This document shows, piece after piece, positions 7,300 to 16,297 of a stretch of DNA of 64,000 bases. A program made the translations under genes and the position numbers. Within the stretch, counting starts at the first letter, position 1; each line of letters opens with the position of its first letter. Source of the DNA: Thalassobius sp. Cn5-15 (GTDB lineage: Bacteria > Pseudomonadota > Alphaproteobacteria > Rhodobacterales > Rhodobacteraceae); the NCBI RefSeq assembly GCF_022347685.1, contig NZ_JAKRGF010000001.1, positions 744,001 to 808,000 of the forward strand, given 5' to 3'. The notes below the pieces were generated by a model, which was given only the letters and a program-made list of their open reading frames with translations, ran no database searches and had not been told where the DNA came from.

Positions 7300-9961
7300 A
7301 ATCTTCCTTTAATTCCTCCCTGCCCGCATCTTCCAGAGCACCCAGCGTAGCACACCAGATCTTTGTCAGGTGGTTTTTCCACTTCAACAGGTCCACGGCT
7401 TCAGATGTCTCCAACTCGCTTTCGAGCGTGTTAAGCGCGTTGCGTAACTGTCGCGCCCCCATCATCGAAGCGCTGCCAGCCATCGTATGAACAGCCCGCA
7501 TCAAGGCTTCACGCTGCGCGGCGGACAGACCGGAGCTGGGCAACCCTTCCAACTGTTGCACCAAAGCGCCACCTTCATGGCGCACACCCGAGATAAGCTT
7601 TTGCGCTTTCTCAGGAGATAATGCCGCCAGCACCTTTTTCAGGTGCTGCTCATCAATCCTTCCTGCCTCTTGTACTGCGGGGACAATCCCCCGCACCTCC
7701 CCCTTGAGTACACGGCGCAAATCGTTCCATTGCAATGGTTTTGATAGCACTGCGTCCATTCCCGCCGATTGGTAGACGGCATCATCCCGTTCGGTAAGAT
7801 GTGCGGTCAGAGCGATAATGCGGCTGTCACGACACAGGCTATCGCGACGGATCTGCTGGCTGGCCTCCAGTCCGCCCATGACGGGCATGTTCAGATCCAT
7901 GAAGATCACATCGAATTTTTCGCGCTGCGCCCGTGCCAGACCAAGGGCGCCATTGACCTCTTCGGCCACCGCATGGCCATCCCGCTCCAAAAGGTCGCGG
8001 ACCACCAGCCGGTTGGTCGGATTATCCTCTACAACCAAGATCTTCTGCGGCGCAATTGCAGCGGCCTTTGTCCCCGTCTGGTCCTGCTCCGCAGCAGCGA
8101 CCAGTTGACCGTCCGCCAACTGAGGCATCGTCACCCGCACCCAGAAAACTGAGCCTTCCCCCTCCAGACTGTCAACGCCGATTTCACCGCCCATTGCCTC
8201 GACAATGCGTTTGGCAATGCCTAATCCCAGACCAGTGCCTTCGATATGTTCTGTGCCTTCGCTGTCCAGCCGCACAAAATCCTCAAAAATCCGCGCCTGA
8301 TCCAATTCAGAGATCCCTATGCCGGTATCAGTCACCTGAAATTCCAGACTGACGCGCGGGCCTTTGACCTCTGCATCCGAGGCAGGCGACAGAAGTTGCT
8401 GACTGACAGAAATACACACCTCGCCCTGTTCGGTGAACTTGATCGCATTGCTCAGAAGGTTCAGCAGCACCTGACGCAAACGATTGCTGTCGCCGTGAAA
8501 GCGCCCGAACGGGGCCTGTGGCGCCTCAAAGGTCAGGGTATTTTCCTGCAACTGCGCTGCCACCACCATTGGTCCGATCAGATCTGCCAACATCTGGTCC
8601 AGATCAAAGGCCTGTGGATTCAGGCGCAGCCCATCCACCTCCACCTTGGCAATCTCCAGCACGTCATTCACATGCCCCAGCAGCAACTGCCCCGAGTTGC
8701 GCATCAGATCAAAGTAGCGCTGCCGGTCCTTTTTGCTGAGTTCGCCACTTTCTATCACCTCAATCAGCCCCAGAATACCGTTCAGCGGCGTGCGCATTTC
8801 ATGGCTCATCACCGCAAGGAACCGGGATTTCGTCCGTTCGCCGGCAAGGGCACGGTCGCGCGATGCCAGAATAGCCTTATCCGCCGCCAGTCGATCGGAA
8901 ATATCCCGCAGGAAGTACACGTAGAAAGAGCGCCCCTCCACCTCTGCCACGCCTTGTGACAGTTCAATCGGCACCGTCGCCCCCTTCGCGCAGCGGACCG
9001 AAAATTGCTCGGCGCTGCGTGGCTCGCTTGTCAAAAGAGGCAGATGCGCCCAGCTGCCGGAGGAGCCGAACAGATATTTGGCCAGCCGTCGCCCCAACAT
9101 GATGTCGCGGGATCTTGCGAACAACTCTTCGGCGGCTTGATTAAACTCGACGATCAACCCTTTTTCATCAGTCACCACCACCGCATCCGGCGAGGTGGCG
9201 ATCACCGCCGCAAATCGCGCCGACGCATTGCGGTACTCCAGCGCATTTGCGCGATAACCACGGCTGTTGCGATAAAGCAGCAGGGTCGCCAGCGACAGCG
9301 ACAGAAAAGACACCACCGAAGCAATCGACAACTGCAGCAACAGCGCACTGACGTCATCGCGGGCCTCTTGGCTCCGCTGGCCGGTATATTGATTGCCACG
9401 GTTGATGATCCGGCGAACCAGTCGAGAGCGGTTCTGATGCGCCGCCAAAAGCTGCGGCAGGGACGCCTCCAGCTCCGGATCGGGCTGATCAATCAGCGGC
9501 GCCAATTCTAACATTTCAGACCGGATCATATGCAGGGCCGCCTGCGTGCCAGCGATCTGAAAAGCGTTGCGGTAAAATCCACCGGTGTCCAACGTCGCAA
9601 GGCGGCTGTAATACACATCGAACTGCTGCCGCACATCGCCCAGTTGATTAGGCGTCACCTCCTCCGCATCCGTAGCGGCAAGCAGGCTACGTTCCAACTT
9701 CAGAAACTCCACCTCCAGCTGGGTGAGGTTCCAGATCACATTGTCCTTCTCGGATGTGCGCAGTTGCAACAGCTTGGCCGAAACCTGCCCCCAGATCTGT
9801 ACCACCATCGGCAGGCTGATCAACACGACCATGACCAGAACACCGATCTGAATCAGATTGAGGAGAGACCCGGCCCGTGGCCGTTTGGCCGGCGCAGCAT
9901 CAAAGCCGTTAGACCGAACGTCGGCTTTTTGCCGCCGAGGATCTGTGTGCGCGCCACTCAT
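7289..9961 (-). CDS. Hybrid sensor histidine kinase with PAS, receiver and Hpt domains
   Basis: An 890-residue inner-membrane phosphorelay protein. Order: transmembrane helix near 34-56; helical periplasmic sensor; second membrane helix near 205-232; PAS domain (about 245-365); HisKA with SHEMRTPLNGILG; HATPase with GLGLGIAKRIVE; receiver domain with FMDLNMPVMGG; and a C-terminal Hpt domain with AVHTMAGSASMMGA. It carries a full His-Asp-His relay but needs an external response regulator, and the divergent LuxR-type gene at 10825 is the likely partner. Upstream lies a small exported SUOX-like protein that may act as sensory partner. The stop overlaps the GntR start by 11 bases. Signal unknown. 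Confidence 0.92.
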   Translation of the reverse strand: MSGAHTDPRRQKADVRSNGFDAAPAKRPRAGSLLNLIQIGVLVMVVLISLPMVVQIWGQVSAKLLQLRTSEKDNVIWNLTQLEVEFLKLERSLLAATDAEEVTPNQLGDVRQQFDVYYSRLATLDTGGFYRNAFQIAGTQAALHMIRSEMLELAPLIDQPDPELEASLPQLLAAHQNRSRLVRRIINRGNQYTGQRSQEARDDVSALLLQLSIASVVSFLSLSLATLLLYRNSRGYRANALEYRNASARFAAVIATSPDAVVVTDEKGLIVEFNQAAEELFARSRDIMLGRRLAKYLFGSSGSWAHLPLLTSEPRSAEQFSVRCAKGATVPIELSQGVAEVEGRSFYVYFLRDISDRLAADKAILASRDRALAGERTKSRFLAVMSHEMRTPLNGILGLIEVIESGELSKKDRQRYFDLMRNSGQLLLGHVNDVLEIAKVEVDGLRLNPQAFDLDQMLADLIGPMVVAAQLQENTLTFEAPQAPFGRFHGDSNRLRQVLLNLLSNAIKFTEQGEVCISVSQQLLSPASDAEVKGPRVSLEFQVTDTGIGISELDQARIFEDFVRLDSEGTEHIEGTGLGLGIAKRIVEAMGGEIGVDSLEGEGSVFWVRVTMPQLADGQLVAAAEQDQTGTKAAAIAPQKILVVEDNPTNRLVVRDLLERDGHAVAEEVNGALGLARAQREKFDVIFMDLNMPVMGGLEASQQIRRDSLCRDSRIIALTAHLTERDDAVYQSAGMDAVLSKPLQWNDLRRVLKGEVRGIVPAVQEAGRIDEQHLKKVLAALSPEKAQKLISGVRHEGGALVQQLEGLPSSGLSAAQREALMRAVHTMAGSASMMGARQLRNALNTLESELETSEAVDLLKWKNHLTKIWCATLGALEDAGREELKEDYEN

Positions 9962-10054
9962 GTGGTGTCCTCCACGCTTGGTGACAAGATCGCTGAAAAA
10001 GCGGTCGTTCGGAGTATTCTCAATGCTTTTCGCAGCACCGCACCTCGTGTCCGG

Positions 10055-10564
10055 TTACGGCAATGCAATCATCAAGTCTAGTTGCCAGATACTCGAAACA
10101 TATACCATTTCTGTCTGCAAATGCGGCCCCTCGTCATAGGGATACACCACCCAAAGCGGCCCGCGTTCGCGTGGCGACATCAAGGCGCCATTATGGCGGT
10201 AGGCAATCATCGCTTGACTGCCTGGAACTTTCTCAGCGACAAAATCCACCAGATATTCATTCAGCGCGCTCAACTCCACCGTGCCCTTTTCCAGCCCCAG
10301 ATGAGCGAACACATCCTGCAGCCAGACGCCGTCAAACCGCTGCACGCCATCTGTCCATATCGTGGTGGTGTCAAACCCCGCCTGTGGCATGGATGCCAGA
10401 TCGCCCAGTGTTAACTGCCGCACTTCGCGTCCACTGCCATCCTCATAGCGCACCTCCAACACCTCCTTAGCGGCCTCATCCGCAGTCAGGGGGCGTGCCT
10501 CTTCGGCGGCGCTGGCAAATGCGCTGGCCAGACAACCAATCACCGCAATCACATATGCCTTCAT
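10055..10564 (-). CDS. Exported SUOX-like molybdopterin-fold protein lacking cysteine
   Basis: A 169-residue protein with signal peptide MKAYVIAVIGCLASAFASA; the mature part resembles the oxidoreductase molybdopterin-binding (SUOX) fold, with the pattern WTDGVQRFDGVWLQDVF. In catalytic SUOX/MsrP domains a cysteine binds the molybdenum. Here the mature chain contains no cysteine at all, so a standard Mo-cysteine site is not possible. The ATG at 10564 follows GGGAGGA and gives a proper signal peptide; the longer frame to 10672 does not. It sits 93 bases upstream of the hybrid kinase in the same direction, suggesting a periplasmic accessory or sensing role. Function unknown. Confidence 0.75.
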   Translation of the reverse strand: MKAYVIAVIGCLASAFASAAEEARPLTADEAAKEVLEVRYEDGSGREVRQLTLGDLASMPQAGFDTTTIWTDGVQRFDGVWLQDVFAHLGLEKGTVELSALNEYLVDFVAEKVPGSQAMIAYRHNGALMSPRERGPLWVVYPYDEGPHLQTEMVYVSSIWQLDLMIALP

Positions 10565-10824
10565 TCGGGTGTCCTCCCAATCTCGTTTCTGTGCACAACT
10601 ATAGGAAATCACCACAAACCCATACAAATCACATTGCTGAAATTGACTCGGCGCGTCCACCACCCTATCCATTTGGATAAGGATAATCAGAAAACCCCTG
10701 ATGTAGACGCCGCGCTAGATATTGATTTTTGTACACTGCATAGCTTTCATTCCTTCGATCCCCGCCGTTAGTGACAGAAGTTACCGGTTGTAACCCGAAC
10801 GGACCCAACGCAGGACTTTGCCTT

Positions 10825-11433
10825 ATGGCCCGCATTCTGATTGCAGATGACCACGATCTGGTCCGCGAAACGCTCGCTGCGTTTATGAGGGATATGGGGC
10901 AGTTCACCGTTGATCAGGCTGCTGCGCTGCCAGAGGCCGTGAAACTGATCGAAGAAAACGCCGCCTATGATCTGATCTTGCTGGATTACACCATGCCCGG
11001 CATGACTCTGCCCGACGGGCTGACCCAGACGATGGGCATTGGCAAAGGGGCACCCGTTGCAATCATTTCCGGCACGGCATCCCCCTCAGTGGCCAAGGGC
11101 GCGCTGTCAGCCGGTGCTGCGGGGTTCCTGCCGAAAACCATGAATCCCGAAACCCTGTTGTCGGCGATTAAGCATCTGCTGCAAGGCGGGATCTACACAC
11201 CGCAGACCTTTCTGGACACCCCATCCAAAACAGAGGCGCGTGTACACCTGACACCGCGTGAGCTGGACGTGCTGCGCGGCATTTGCGAAGGCAAGGCCAA
11301 CAAGGAAATCGCCCGTGACCTTGATGTGCAGGAGGTAACGGTAAAGCTGCATGTGAAAACGCTCAGCCGAAAACTACAGGCCCGCAATCGCACCCATGCG
11401 GCGATGATCGGGCGCGATCAGAACCTGATCTGA
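10825..11433 (+). CDS. LuxR/NarL-type response regulator
   Basis: A 202-residue two-domain regulator. The receiver domain begins MARILIADDHDLVRE, with the phospho-acceptor Asp at about 54 in LLDYTMPG. The C-terminal LuxR-type HTH (about 135-200) contains LTPRELDVLRGICEGKANKEIA. The ATG at 10825 matches the receiver start; an upstream extension to 10771 adds an unrelated segment. It is divergent from the SUOX-like gene and hybrid kinase, with about 260 bases between, and is their likely output partner. Targets unknown. Confidence 0.9.
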   Translation: MARILIADDHDLVRETLAAFMRDMGQFTVDQAAALPEAVKLIEENAAYDLILLDYTMPGMTLPDGLTQTMGIGKGAPVAIISGTASPSVAKGALSAGAAGFLPKTMNPETLLSAIKHLLQGGIYTPQTFLDTPSKTEARVHLTPRELDVLRGICEGKANKEIARDLDVQEVTVKLHVKTLSRKLQARNRTHAAMIGRDQNLI

Positions 11434-11462
11434 CCACTGCATTTACACCGATCCAACATAGA

Positions 11463-11489
11463 AAAAGGGCGCCCGGTCGGCGCCCTTTT
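11463..11489 (+). terminator. Rho-independent terminator after the LuxR-type regulator
   Basis: An 11-bp stem, AAAAGGGCGCC (11463-11473) with GGCGCCCTTTT (11479-11489), and a 5-base loop. It lies between convergent genes and has A and T tracts on both sides, so it can serve both strands. Confidence 0.85.
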
Positions 11490-11566
11490 CTATTGTCAAC
11501 AAATCTCAGGAAACCGTCCGGGGTTCACAAGACAAAGCCTCATACCCCCCGAAGAGTGCCCATGGC

Positions 11567-12634
11567 TTAGCCGCGACGACGACGACGGCCACCGCGACCA
11601 CCCGCTGCATCGTCACCGGGTGCTTTGTTGAATTTAATCCAGGCTGCACCACCTTCGTCGTTGTTGGTCAGGAAGTTGGCAGCGCGGATGGCCTCCATTT
11701 CCTTGCCAGCGCGCGGCTTGGTGGAGCCGATGCCGAAAGTCTGGCAGAAGGTTTCGTCATCCATGTCGGCGGGGATGATGATGCCTTTCGCTTCGATCTC
11801 GGCGCGTTTTTCAGCCAGCTTCTTGGGGCCAACAGGGATCGCAACCGGGTTCATGATCGCCGAAGTCATGCCAGTGGCCATCGCCATCGGCAGGAAGGCG
11901 TTGTTGATGCCGTGACGGTTCGGCAGACCAAACGAGATGTTCGAGGCACCACAGGTGGTGTTCACACCCAGTTCGTTGCGCAGACGGTAGTTCAGTTCAA
12001 ACACCTGCAGGCCAGCGGTGCCCATGGCACCAACCGGCATCACCAGCGGATCAACCACGATGTCATGCGCGGGGATGCCGAAATCAGCGGCGCGCTCGAC
12101 AATCTTTTTAGCAACAGCGAAACGCACTTCGGGATCTTCCGAGATGCCAGTGTCGTCGTTGGAGATTGCAACAACGGGAACGTTGTATTTGGCAACCAGC
12201 GGCAGAACCACTTCCAGACGCTCTTCTTCACCGGTGACAGAGTTCAACAGCGGACGACCTTTGGCGGCAGCCAGACCAGCCTCCAGCGCGCCAGGAACCG
12301 AGCTGTCGATGCACAGAGGGCAATCGGTCACTTCCTGCACTTTTTCCACCAGCTGACGCATCAGCTCGGGCTCCACGAAGTTGTTGTCCGCGTAACGGGG
12401 ATCTTCGGCCATTTTGTTGGAGAAAACCGCGCCCGAGTTAATGTCCAGAACGGTGGCACCAGCGGCAACCTGTGCCAGTGCGTCGGCCTGCACGCGGGAA
12501 AAATCGCCGCGCTCCAGCTCTTCGTTCAGGATTTTACGACCCGTGGGGTTGATACGCTCGCCGATAACGGTGAACGGCTGATCAAAACCCATGATTGCGG
12601 TTTGGGTTGCAGATTCAATGATAGTACGGGTCAT
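11567..12634 (-). CDS. Methyltetrahydrofolate:corrinoid methyltransferase, folate module of a split methionine synthase
   Basis: A 355-residue pterin-binding TIM barrel like the folate module of MetH: GERINPTGRK near residue 26, LDINSG, a CIDSS segment and NSVTGEEE. It is expected to move the methyl group from 5-methyl-THF to the cobalamin of a separate corrinoid protein, probably the one at 56561. The last residues are unusual: an extended tail ending GGRGGRRRRRG, absent from MetH modules. The ATG lies 2 bases after the stop of the MTHFR-like gene, so the two are an operon. From memory, a split methionine synthase of this kind has been reported in Phaeobacter from mutant fitness data. A dedicated methylotrophic role is the alternative. 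Confidence 0.85.
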   Translation of the reverse strand: MTRTIIESATQTAIMGFDQPFTVIGERINPTGRKILNEELERGDFSRVQADALAQVAAGATVLDINSGAVFSNKMAEDPRYADNNFVEPELMRQLVEKVQEVTDCPLCIDSSVPGALEAGLAAAKGRPLLNSVTGEEERLEVVLPLVAKYNVPVVAISNDDTGISEDPEVRFAVAKKIVERAADFGIPAHDIVVDPLVMPVGAMGTAGLQVFELNYRLRNELGVNTTCGASNISFGLPNRHGINNAFLPMAMATGMTSAIMNPVAIPVGPKKLAEKRAEIEAKGIIIPADMDDETFCQTFGIGSTKPRAGKEMEAIRAANFLTNNDEGGAAWIKFNKAPGDDAAGGRGGRRRRRG

Positions 12635-12636
12635 AA

Positions 12637-13572
12637 TTAATCCTGTTGTGCAGCGGCGGGTTGTGCCGAGGCACCGCCATTTTCGATTGCCCAGTTGGCG
12701 TTGGTTTTGATGCCGCCAAGCGGGAAGAAGTGGACTTTTTCGATGTTAAAGTCTGGGTTCGCGGCCTTGTGTGCCGCCAGATCGGTCAGTACGTCGGTCG
12801 GCTCATGCGGCAACAGCAGCTTCGACACATCCTTGGCACGCTTTTGCAGAACTTTCAGCGACGGGCCAACGCCACAGGCAATGGCGAACTTGATCATGGT
12901 CTGCAATTTGGCAGGACCCGCGATACCGATGTGGATCGGCAGGTTCATACCGCGCTCTTTCAGTGCGTTTGCCCATTCAATCACCGGCTCTGCCTCAAAA
13001 CAGAACTGGGTCGCCAGCGCCATCGAGGCGTCTGTGCGTTTGGAATATTCCTGTTTCCAGTCCAGCGCTGCGTAGGTATTGGCGCGACCGCCATTCGGGT
13101 CGATGTCCAGGTTCGGCTCGGGGTGGCCGGCGACGTGCAGGTTGGTGAAACCCGCTTTGTCGAACAGACCAGTATCCAAGAGCTGCATCGAGTCGGAGAA
13201 ATCGCCATGCGGGTTGGCAACACCACCGGCCAGCAAAAGCGCCTGTTTTACGTCCGCTTCGCCCTGATACATGGAGATCCAGTTTTCCAGTGTCGCCTTG
13301 TCCTTGATGATGCGCGCGGGGAAGTGAGGCATCACATCATAGCCTTCGCCTTTGATGCGCTTGGCAGTGGCAACCATATCCTCGATCGGGGTGCCTTCGA
13401 TGTGGGCGATATAGACGCGGGTGCCTTCGGGCAACAGCGCACGGAAATCTTCGACCTTGGCCGCGGTGCGCGGCATCACTTCGATCGAGTAGCCTTTCAG
13501 AAAGGCCTCAAGCTCGGGGTTCACAGGTTTGGTGCCCTGTGCCTCCTTTTTGCGGAAATTCAGCAATGCCAT
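12637..13572 (-). CDS. Methylenetetrahydrofolate reductase-like protein
   Basis: A 311-residue member of the MTHFR/MetF barrel family. Family-typical stretches include AHIEGTPIEDMVATAKRI, the LLLAGGVANPHGDF region (equivalent to the reductase cofactor loop) and FCFEAEPVIEWANALKERG. It would supply 5-methyl-THF to the adjacent folate:corrinoid methyltransferase. The ATG at 13572 follows GGGAGG; the longer frame to 13620 runs into the upstream gene. Order: small Virulence_fact protein, this gene (32-base gap), then the methyltransferase (2-base gap). It differs from classical MetF in its N-terminal section, so it may be a specialised paralogue rather than the only MetF. Confidence 0.82.
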   Translation of the reverse strand: MALLNFRKKEAQGTKPVNPELEAFLKGYSIEVMPRTAAKVEDFRALLPEGTRVYIAHIEGTPIEDMVATAKRIKGEGYDVMPHFPARIIKDKATLENWISMYQGEADVKQALLLAGGVANPHGDFSDSMQLLDTGLFDKAGFTNLHVAGHPEPNLDIDPNGGRANTYAALDWKQEYSKRTDASMALATQFCFEAEPVIEWANALKERGMNLPIHIGIAGPAKLQTMIKFAIACGVGPSLKVLQKRAKDVSKLLLPHEPTDVLTDLAAHKAANPDFNIEKVHFFPLGGIKTNANWAIENGGASAQPAAAQQD

Positions 13573-13604
13573 GACGGCCTCCCTAATATGTTGCGACCAC
13601 GGGA

Positions 13605-13907
13605 TCACCCGCGATCCCATCCTTCAGCTGCGATCAGCGCCTTAATGCGTTCCTGATCGTATTCTTCCTCCAGTCGCGCCACTTCGGCGGCGACAATCTC
13701 TGCCGGATCACCGGCCATCTCATAAGGTTCCGCCTTGCGCCACTCTGCCAGATAGGCGTCGGTGTCGCTGGCGCCGATCTTCATCGCAGCGCGGTCGATC
13801 GCCTGCTCAAAGCGTTCGGCCAGCGGCTTTTTGGCGCCACGGCGTCCTTTTCCAACGATGACCTGCGCCGGAATATCGCGCCAGTAAACGATCGTAACAT
13901 CGGGCAT
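13605..13907 (-). CDS. Small Virulence_fact-family (PF13769-like) protein
   Basis: A 100-residue soluble protein beginning MPDVTIVYWRDIPAQVIVGKGR, the hallmark of a small family annotated virulence factor without good reason. It has a beta-rich N-terminus and a charged helical C-terminus (EEEYDQERIKAL). No catalytic motif is recognised. It is the first gene of an apparent three-gene operon with the MTHFR-like and folate:corrinoid methyltransferase genes, so a helper role in methyl-folate or methionine-synthase function is inferred. It is divergent from ppx. Confidence 0.7.
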   Translation of the reverse strand: MPDVTIVYWRDIPAQVIVGKGRRGAKKPLAERFEQAIDRAAMKIGASDTDAYLAEWRKAEPYEMAGDPAEIVAAEVARLEEEYDQERIKALIAAEGWDRG

Positions 13908-14133
13908 ATCAGTCGTATTCCTTTGTATGCGGGGTCAGTTTCGTTGCGCGGGGTTTGATTCCGCCTCGGTGTCTTACTTGCATAAACCAGCCGGTTTGCG
14001 ACGTGGGGGCAGTTTTCGACATTCCGGTGCGGTCCAGCGACCTATCGTCATATTTACGACGTATAACACCACCGCTTGCGTCAGATCGCCGGACGCTCTA
14101 CGCTGGGGCCAACTTGAAATGGAGGGCGTGATC

Positions 14134-15246
14134 ATGGCGCCCAAGCGTCGCAGAGGTGCGGGCGCATTCCCCAAACCGGTTGAGAGCCCCGCGCCCAATC
14201 CGCCTGATTCAGCTGAGCTTTACGCAGCGCTGGATCTGGGCACCAATAGTTGCCGTATGTTGATTGCCCAACCCAAGGGCAGTCAATTTCATGTGGTGGA
14301 CAGCTTTTCAAAATCGGTGCAACTGGGCGCCGGATTGGAAAGCACCGGACGGTTGAGCCGTGCCTCTATGGGGCGCACGGTACAGGCGCTTAGGATCTGT
14401 CAGCAGAAACTGAAACGCCACAAGGTGCGCCGGATGCGTCTGGTCGCAACAGAAGCCTGCCGCCGTGCCAAAAACGCCCGTGATTTTATCAGGCAGGTGC
14501 GTCGTGAAACGGGCCTGCAGCTGGAAATCATCCAGCCCGAAGAAGAGGCGCGTCTGGCCGTTATTTCCTGCGCGCCCTTGGTTAGTACCAAAACAGAACA
14601 GCTGTTGGTCGTCGATATCGGCGGCGGGTCTACTGAACTGGTGTGGATTGACCTGACAGCGGTGCCAAAACGCGACCGCCCGCGCGCGATCATGCGGCTG
14701 CATTCCGGTTTTCACACCGCAGACAGCCCGTTTCCTGCGGCCAAGGTGGTGGACTGGATTTCAGTCCCCTTGGGGGTCGCCACCCTGCGCGATCAGTTTC
14801 AGGATGTCGAAGACGATGCCGCCCGCTTTGCTCTGATGAGCTGGTTCTTTGAAGAGAATCTGGCTGAATTTGCCCCCTACGCCAACGAACAGGCGCGCGA
14901 GGGGTTTCAGATTGTCGGCACCTCCGGCACCGTGACCACAGTTGCGGCGTCACATCTGGGACTGAAACGCTATGACCGCACCAAGGTGGACGGGCTGCGC
15001 ATGACCTCGGATCAGATCGACAAGGTGATCCACGGCTATCTGGAACTGGGCCCAAAGGGACGGCGTAACGATCCCCGCATTGGTCAGGACCGTCAGGCGC
15101 TGATCATGTCGGGATCTGCCATCCTGCAGGCGCTCCTGCGCTGCTGGCCCACCGACCGGCTGTCTGTGGCGGATCGTGGCCTGCGCGAGGGGTTGCTGTA
15201 TGCGCAGATGAGTGCGGATGGTGTCTTGGAAGATGGGCCCTTCTGA
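14134..15246 (+). CDS. Ppx/GppA-family phosphatase
   Basis: A 370-residue protein of the exopolyphosphatase/pppGpp phosphatase family. The actin-like ATPase fold shows phosphate-1 ALDLGTNSCRML (about residue 30), phosphate-2 VVDIGGGSTELVW and GTSGTVTTVAA. It hydrolyses polyphosphate or pppGpp in the cytoplasm; which one cannot be told from sequence. It lacks the long C-terminal HD-like domain of full E. coli Ppx. The start at 14134 follows GGAGGG at 14121-14126 at good spacing; the frame extends upstream to 13927 without support. The next gene, rlmE, follows 158 bases downstream, an arrangement common in alphaproteobacteria. Confidence 0.9.
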   Translation: MAPKRRRGAGAFPKPVESPAPNPPDSAELYAALDLGTNSCRMLIAQPKGSQFHVVDSFSKSVQLGAGLESTGRLSRASMGRTVQALRICQQKLKRHKVRRMRLVATEACRRAKNARDFIRQVRRETGLQLEIIQPEEEARLAVISCAPLVSTKTEQLLVVDIGGGSTELVWIDLTAVPKRDRPRAIMRLHSGFHTADSPFPAAKVVDWISVPLGVATLRDQFQDVEDDAARFALMSWFFEENLAEFAPYANEQAREGFQIVGTSGTVTTVAASHLGLKRYDRTKVDGLRMTSDQIDKVIHGYLELGPKGRRNDPRIGQDRQALIMSGSAILQALLRCWPTDRLSVADRGLREGLLYAQMSADGVLEDGPF

Positions 15247-15404
15247 TAGGGACCGTTTCTGGCGTCATTTGTCAGGAAAAGACCCAATCGGGCTTGGCTT
15301 TTCGCTGAACATACGCCAAACCCGCGCAGACCTTGAAATTCTACGGTTCCGGCGTCGATGCGCCACTGTCCAGACCGTAATCGAACCGCCCAGAGGGTAC
15401 AGAG

Positions 15405-16196
15405 ATGGCCAAAAAACCCGGCAAGAAAAAATACGGCGTCGGCAAACCCGGTGCGAAGAAGAACACATCAGGCCGTGGTCAGCGTGATCTGACGGTGACG
15501 GTGAAAACCGCCCGTGGACGCAAGATTTCATCGACCCTCTGGCTGCAGCGCCAGCTAAACGACCCTTATGTGAAGCTCGCTCAGGCCGATGGCTACCGTG
15601 GGCGCGCCGCCTATAAGATCCTAGAGCTGGATGACAAATTCCGCTTCCTCGTGCCCGGTGCGCGGGTGGTGGACCTTGGCTGTGCGCCGGGCGGCTGGTG
15701 TCAAGTGGCTGTGCCCCGCATCAACGCGCTGGGTGAGAAAAAGGGCAAAGCTATCGGTCGCATCATCGGCGTCGACCTGCAAGAGGTGGAACCGATTGCG
15801 GGCGCAGAGGTCTATCAGCTGGACTTCATGGAAGATGATGCCGACCTGAAGGTGAAGGAATGGCTGGGCGGTCAGGCGGATGTGGTAATGTCGGATATGG
15901 CAGCAGCCTCCTCGGGCCACAAACAGACCGATCACCTGCGCATCATCGCCCTGTGTGAGGCGGCGGCCTATCTGGCCTTTGACGTTCTGGATCAAGGCGG
16001 CACCTTTGTGGCCAAGGTTCTGGCAGGTGGCGCCGAGGGTGAGCTTCAGAAGCTGTTGAAGAAGAAGTTCAAGAAGGTGGTGAACGTTAAACCGCCGGCA
16101 TCGCGCGCTGACAGCTCAGAAAAGTTTGTGGTTGCGACCGGCTTTTATGGCCGTGACGGTGAACGCGATGATGATCCCAGCAATCCGCTGGGGTAA
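15405..16196 (+). CDS. rlmE: 23S rRNA 2'-O-methyltransferase (FtsJ/RrmJ)
   Basis: A 263-residue RlmE-type enzyme that methylates the ribose of U2552 (E. coli numbering) in the 50S A-loop. A basic N-terminal extension of about 40 residues ([19 protein letters not shown]) precedes the Rossmann methyltransferase. Visible are K71 in AAYKILELD, the SAM loop [15 protein letters not shown] (about 88-102), [15 protein letters not shown] and FVAKVLAGG, consistent with the K-D-K-E catalytic set. The ATG at 15405 has a purine-rich AGAGGG upstream. It lies downstream of ppx in the same direction and ends at a bidirectional terminator. Confidence 0.94.
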   Translation: MAKKPGKKKYGVGKPGAKKNTSGRGQRDLTVTVKTARGRKISSTLWLQRQLNDPYVKLAQADGYRGRAAYKILELDDKFRFLVPGARVVDLGCAPGGWCQVAVPRINALGEKKGKAIGRIIGVDLQEVEPIAGAEVYQLDFMEDDADLKVKEWLGGQADVVMSDMAAASSGHKQTDHLRIIALCEAAAYLAFDVLDQGGTFVAKVLAGGAEGELQKLLKKKFKKVVNVKPPASRADSSEKFVVATGFYGRDGERDDDPSNPLG

Positions 16197-16244
16197 CGCA
16201 CCCGACACAACAAACCCGACACCCAACAAATCCTATCGACATAA

Positions 16245-16273
16245 AAAGGGGATGACTGCATGCCATCCCCTTT
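16245..16273. terminator. Bidirectional terminator between rlmE and the SDR gene
   Basis: AAAGGGGATG (16245-16254) pairs with CATCCCCTTT (16264-16273) around a 9-base loop. A-rich and T-rich flanks serve the two convergent genes. Confidence 0.8.
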
Positions 16274-16297
16274 CCTGTGTTCACTGGCAGGAGCAAA

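Noticed and set aside
12646-13656. 336-residue plus-strand open frame
   Set aside because: Antisense to the MTHFR-like gene; repetitive G/V/R composition typical of shadow frames.
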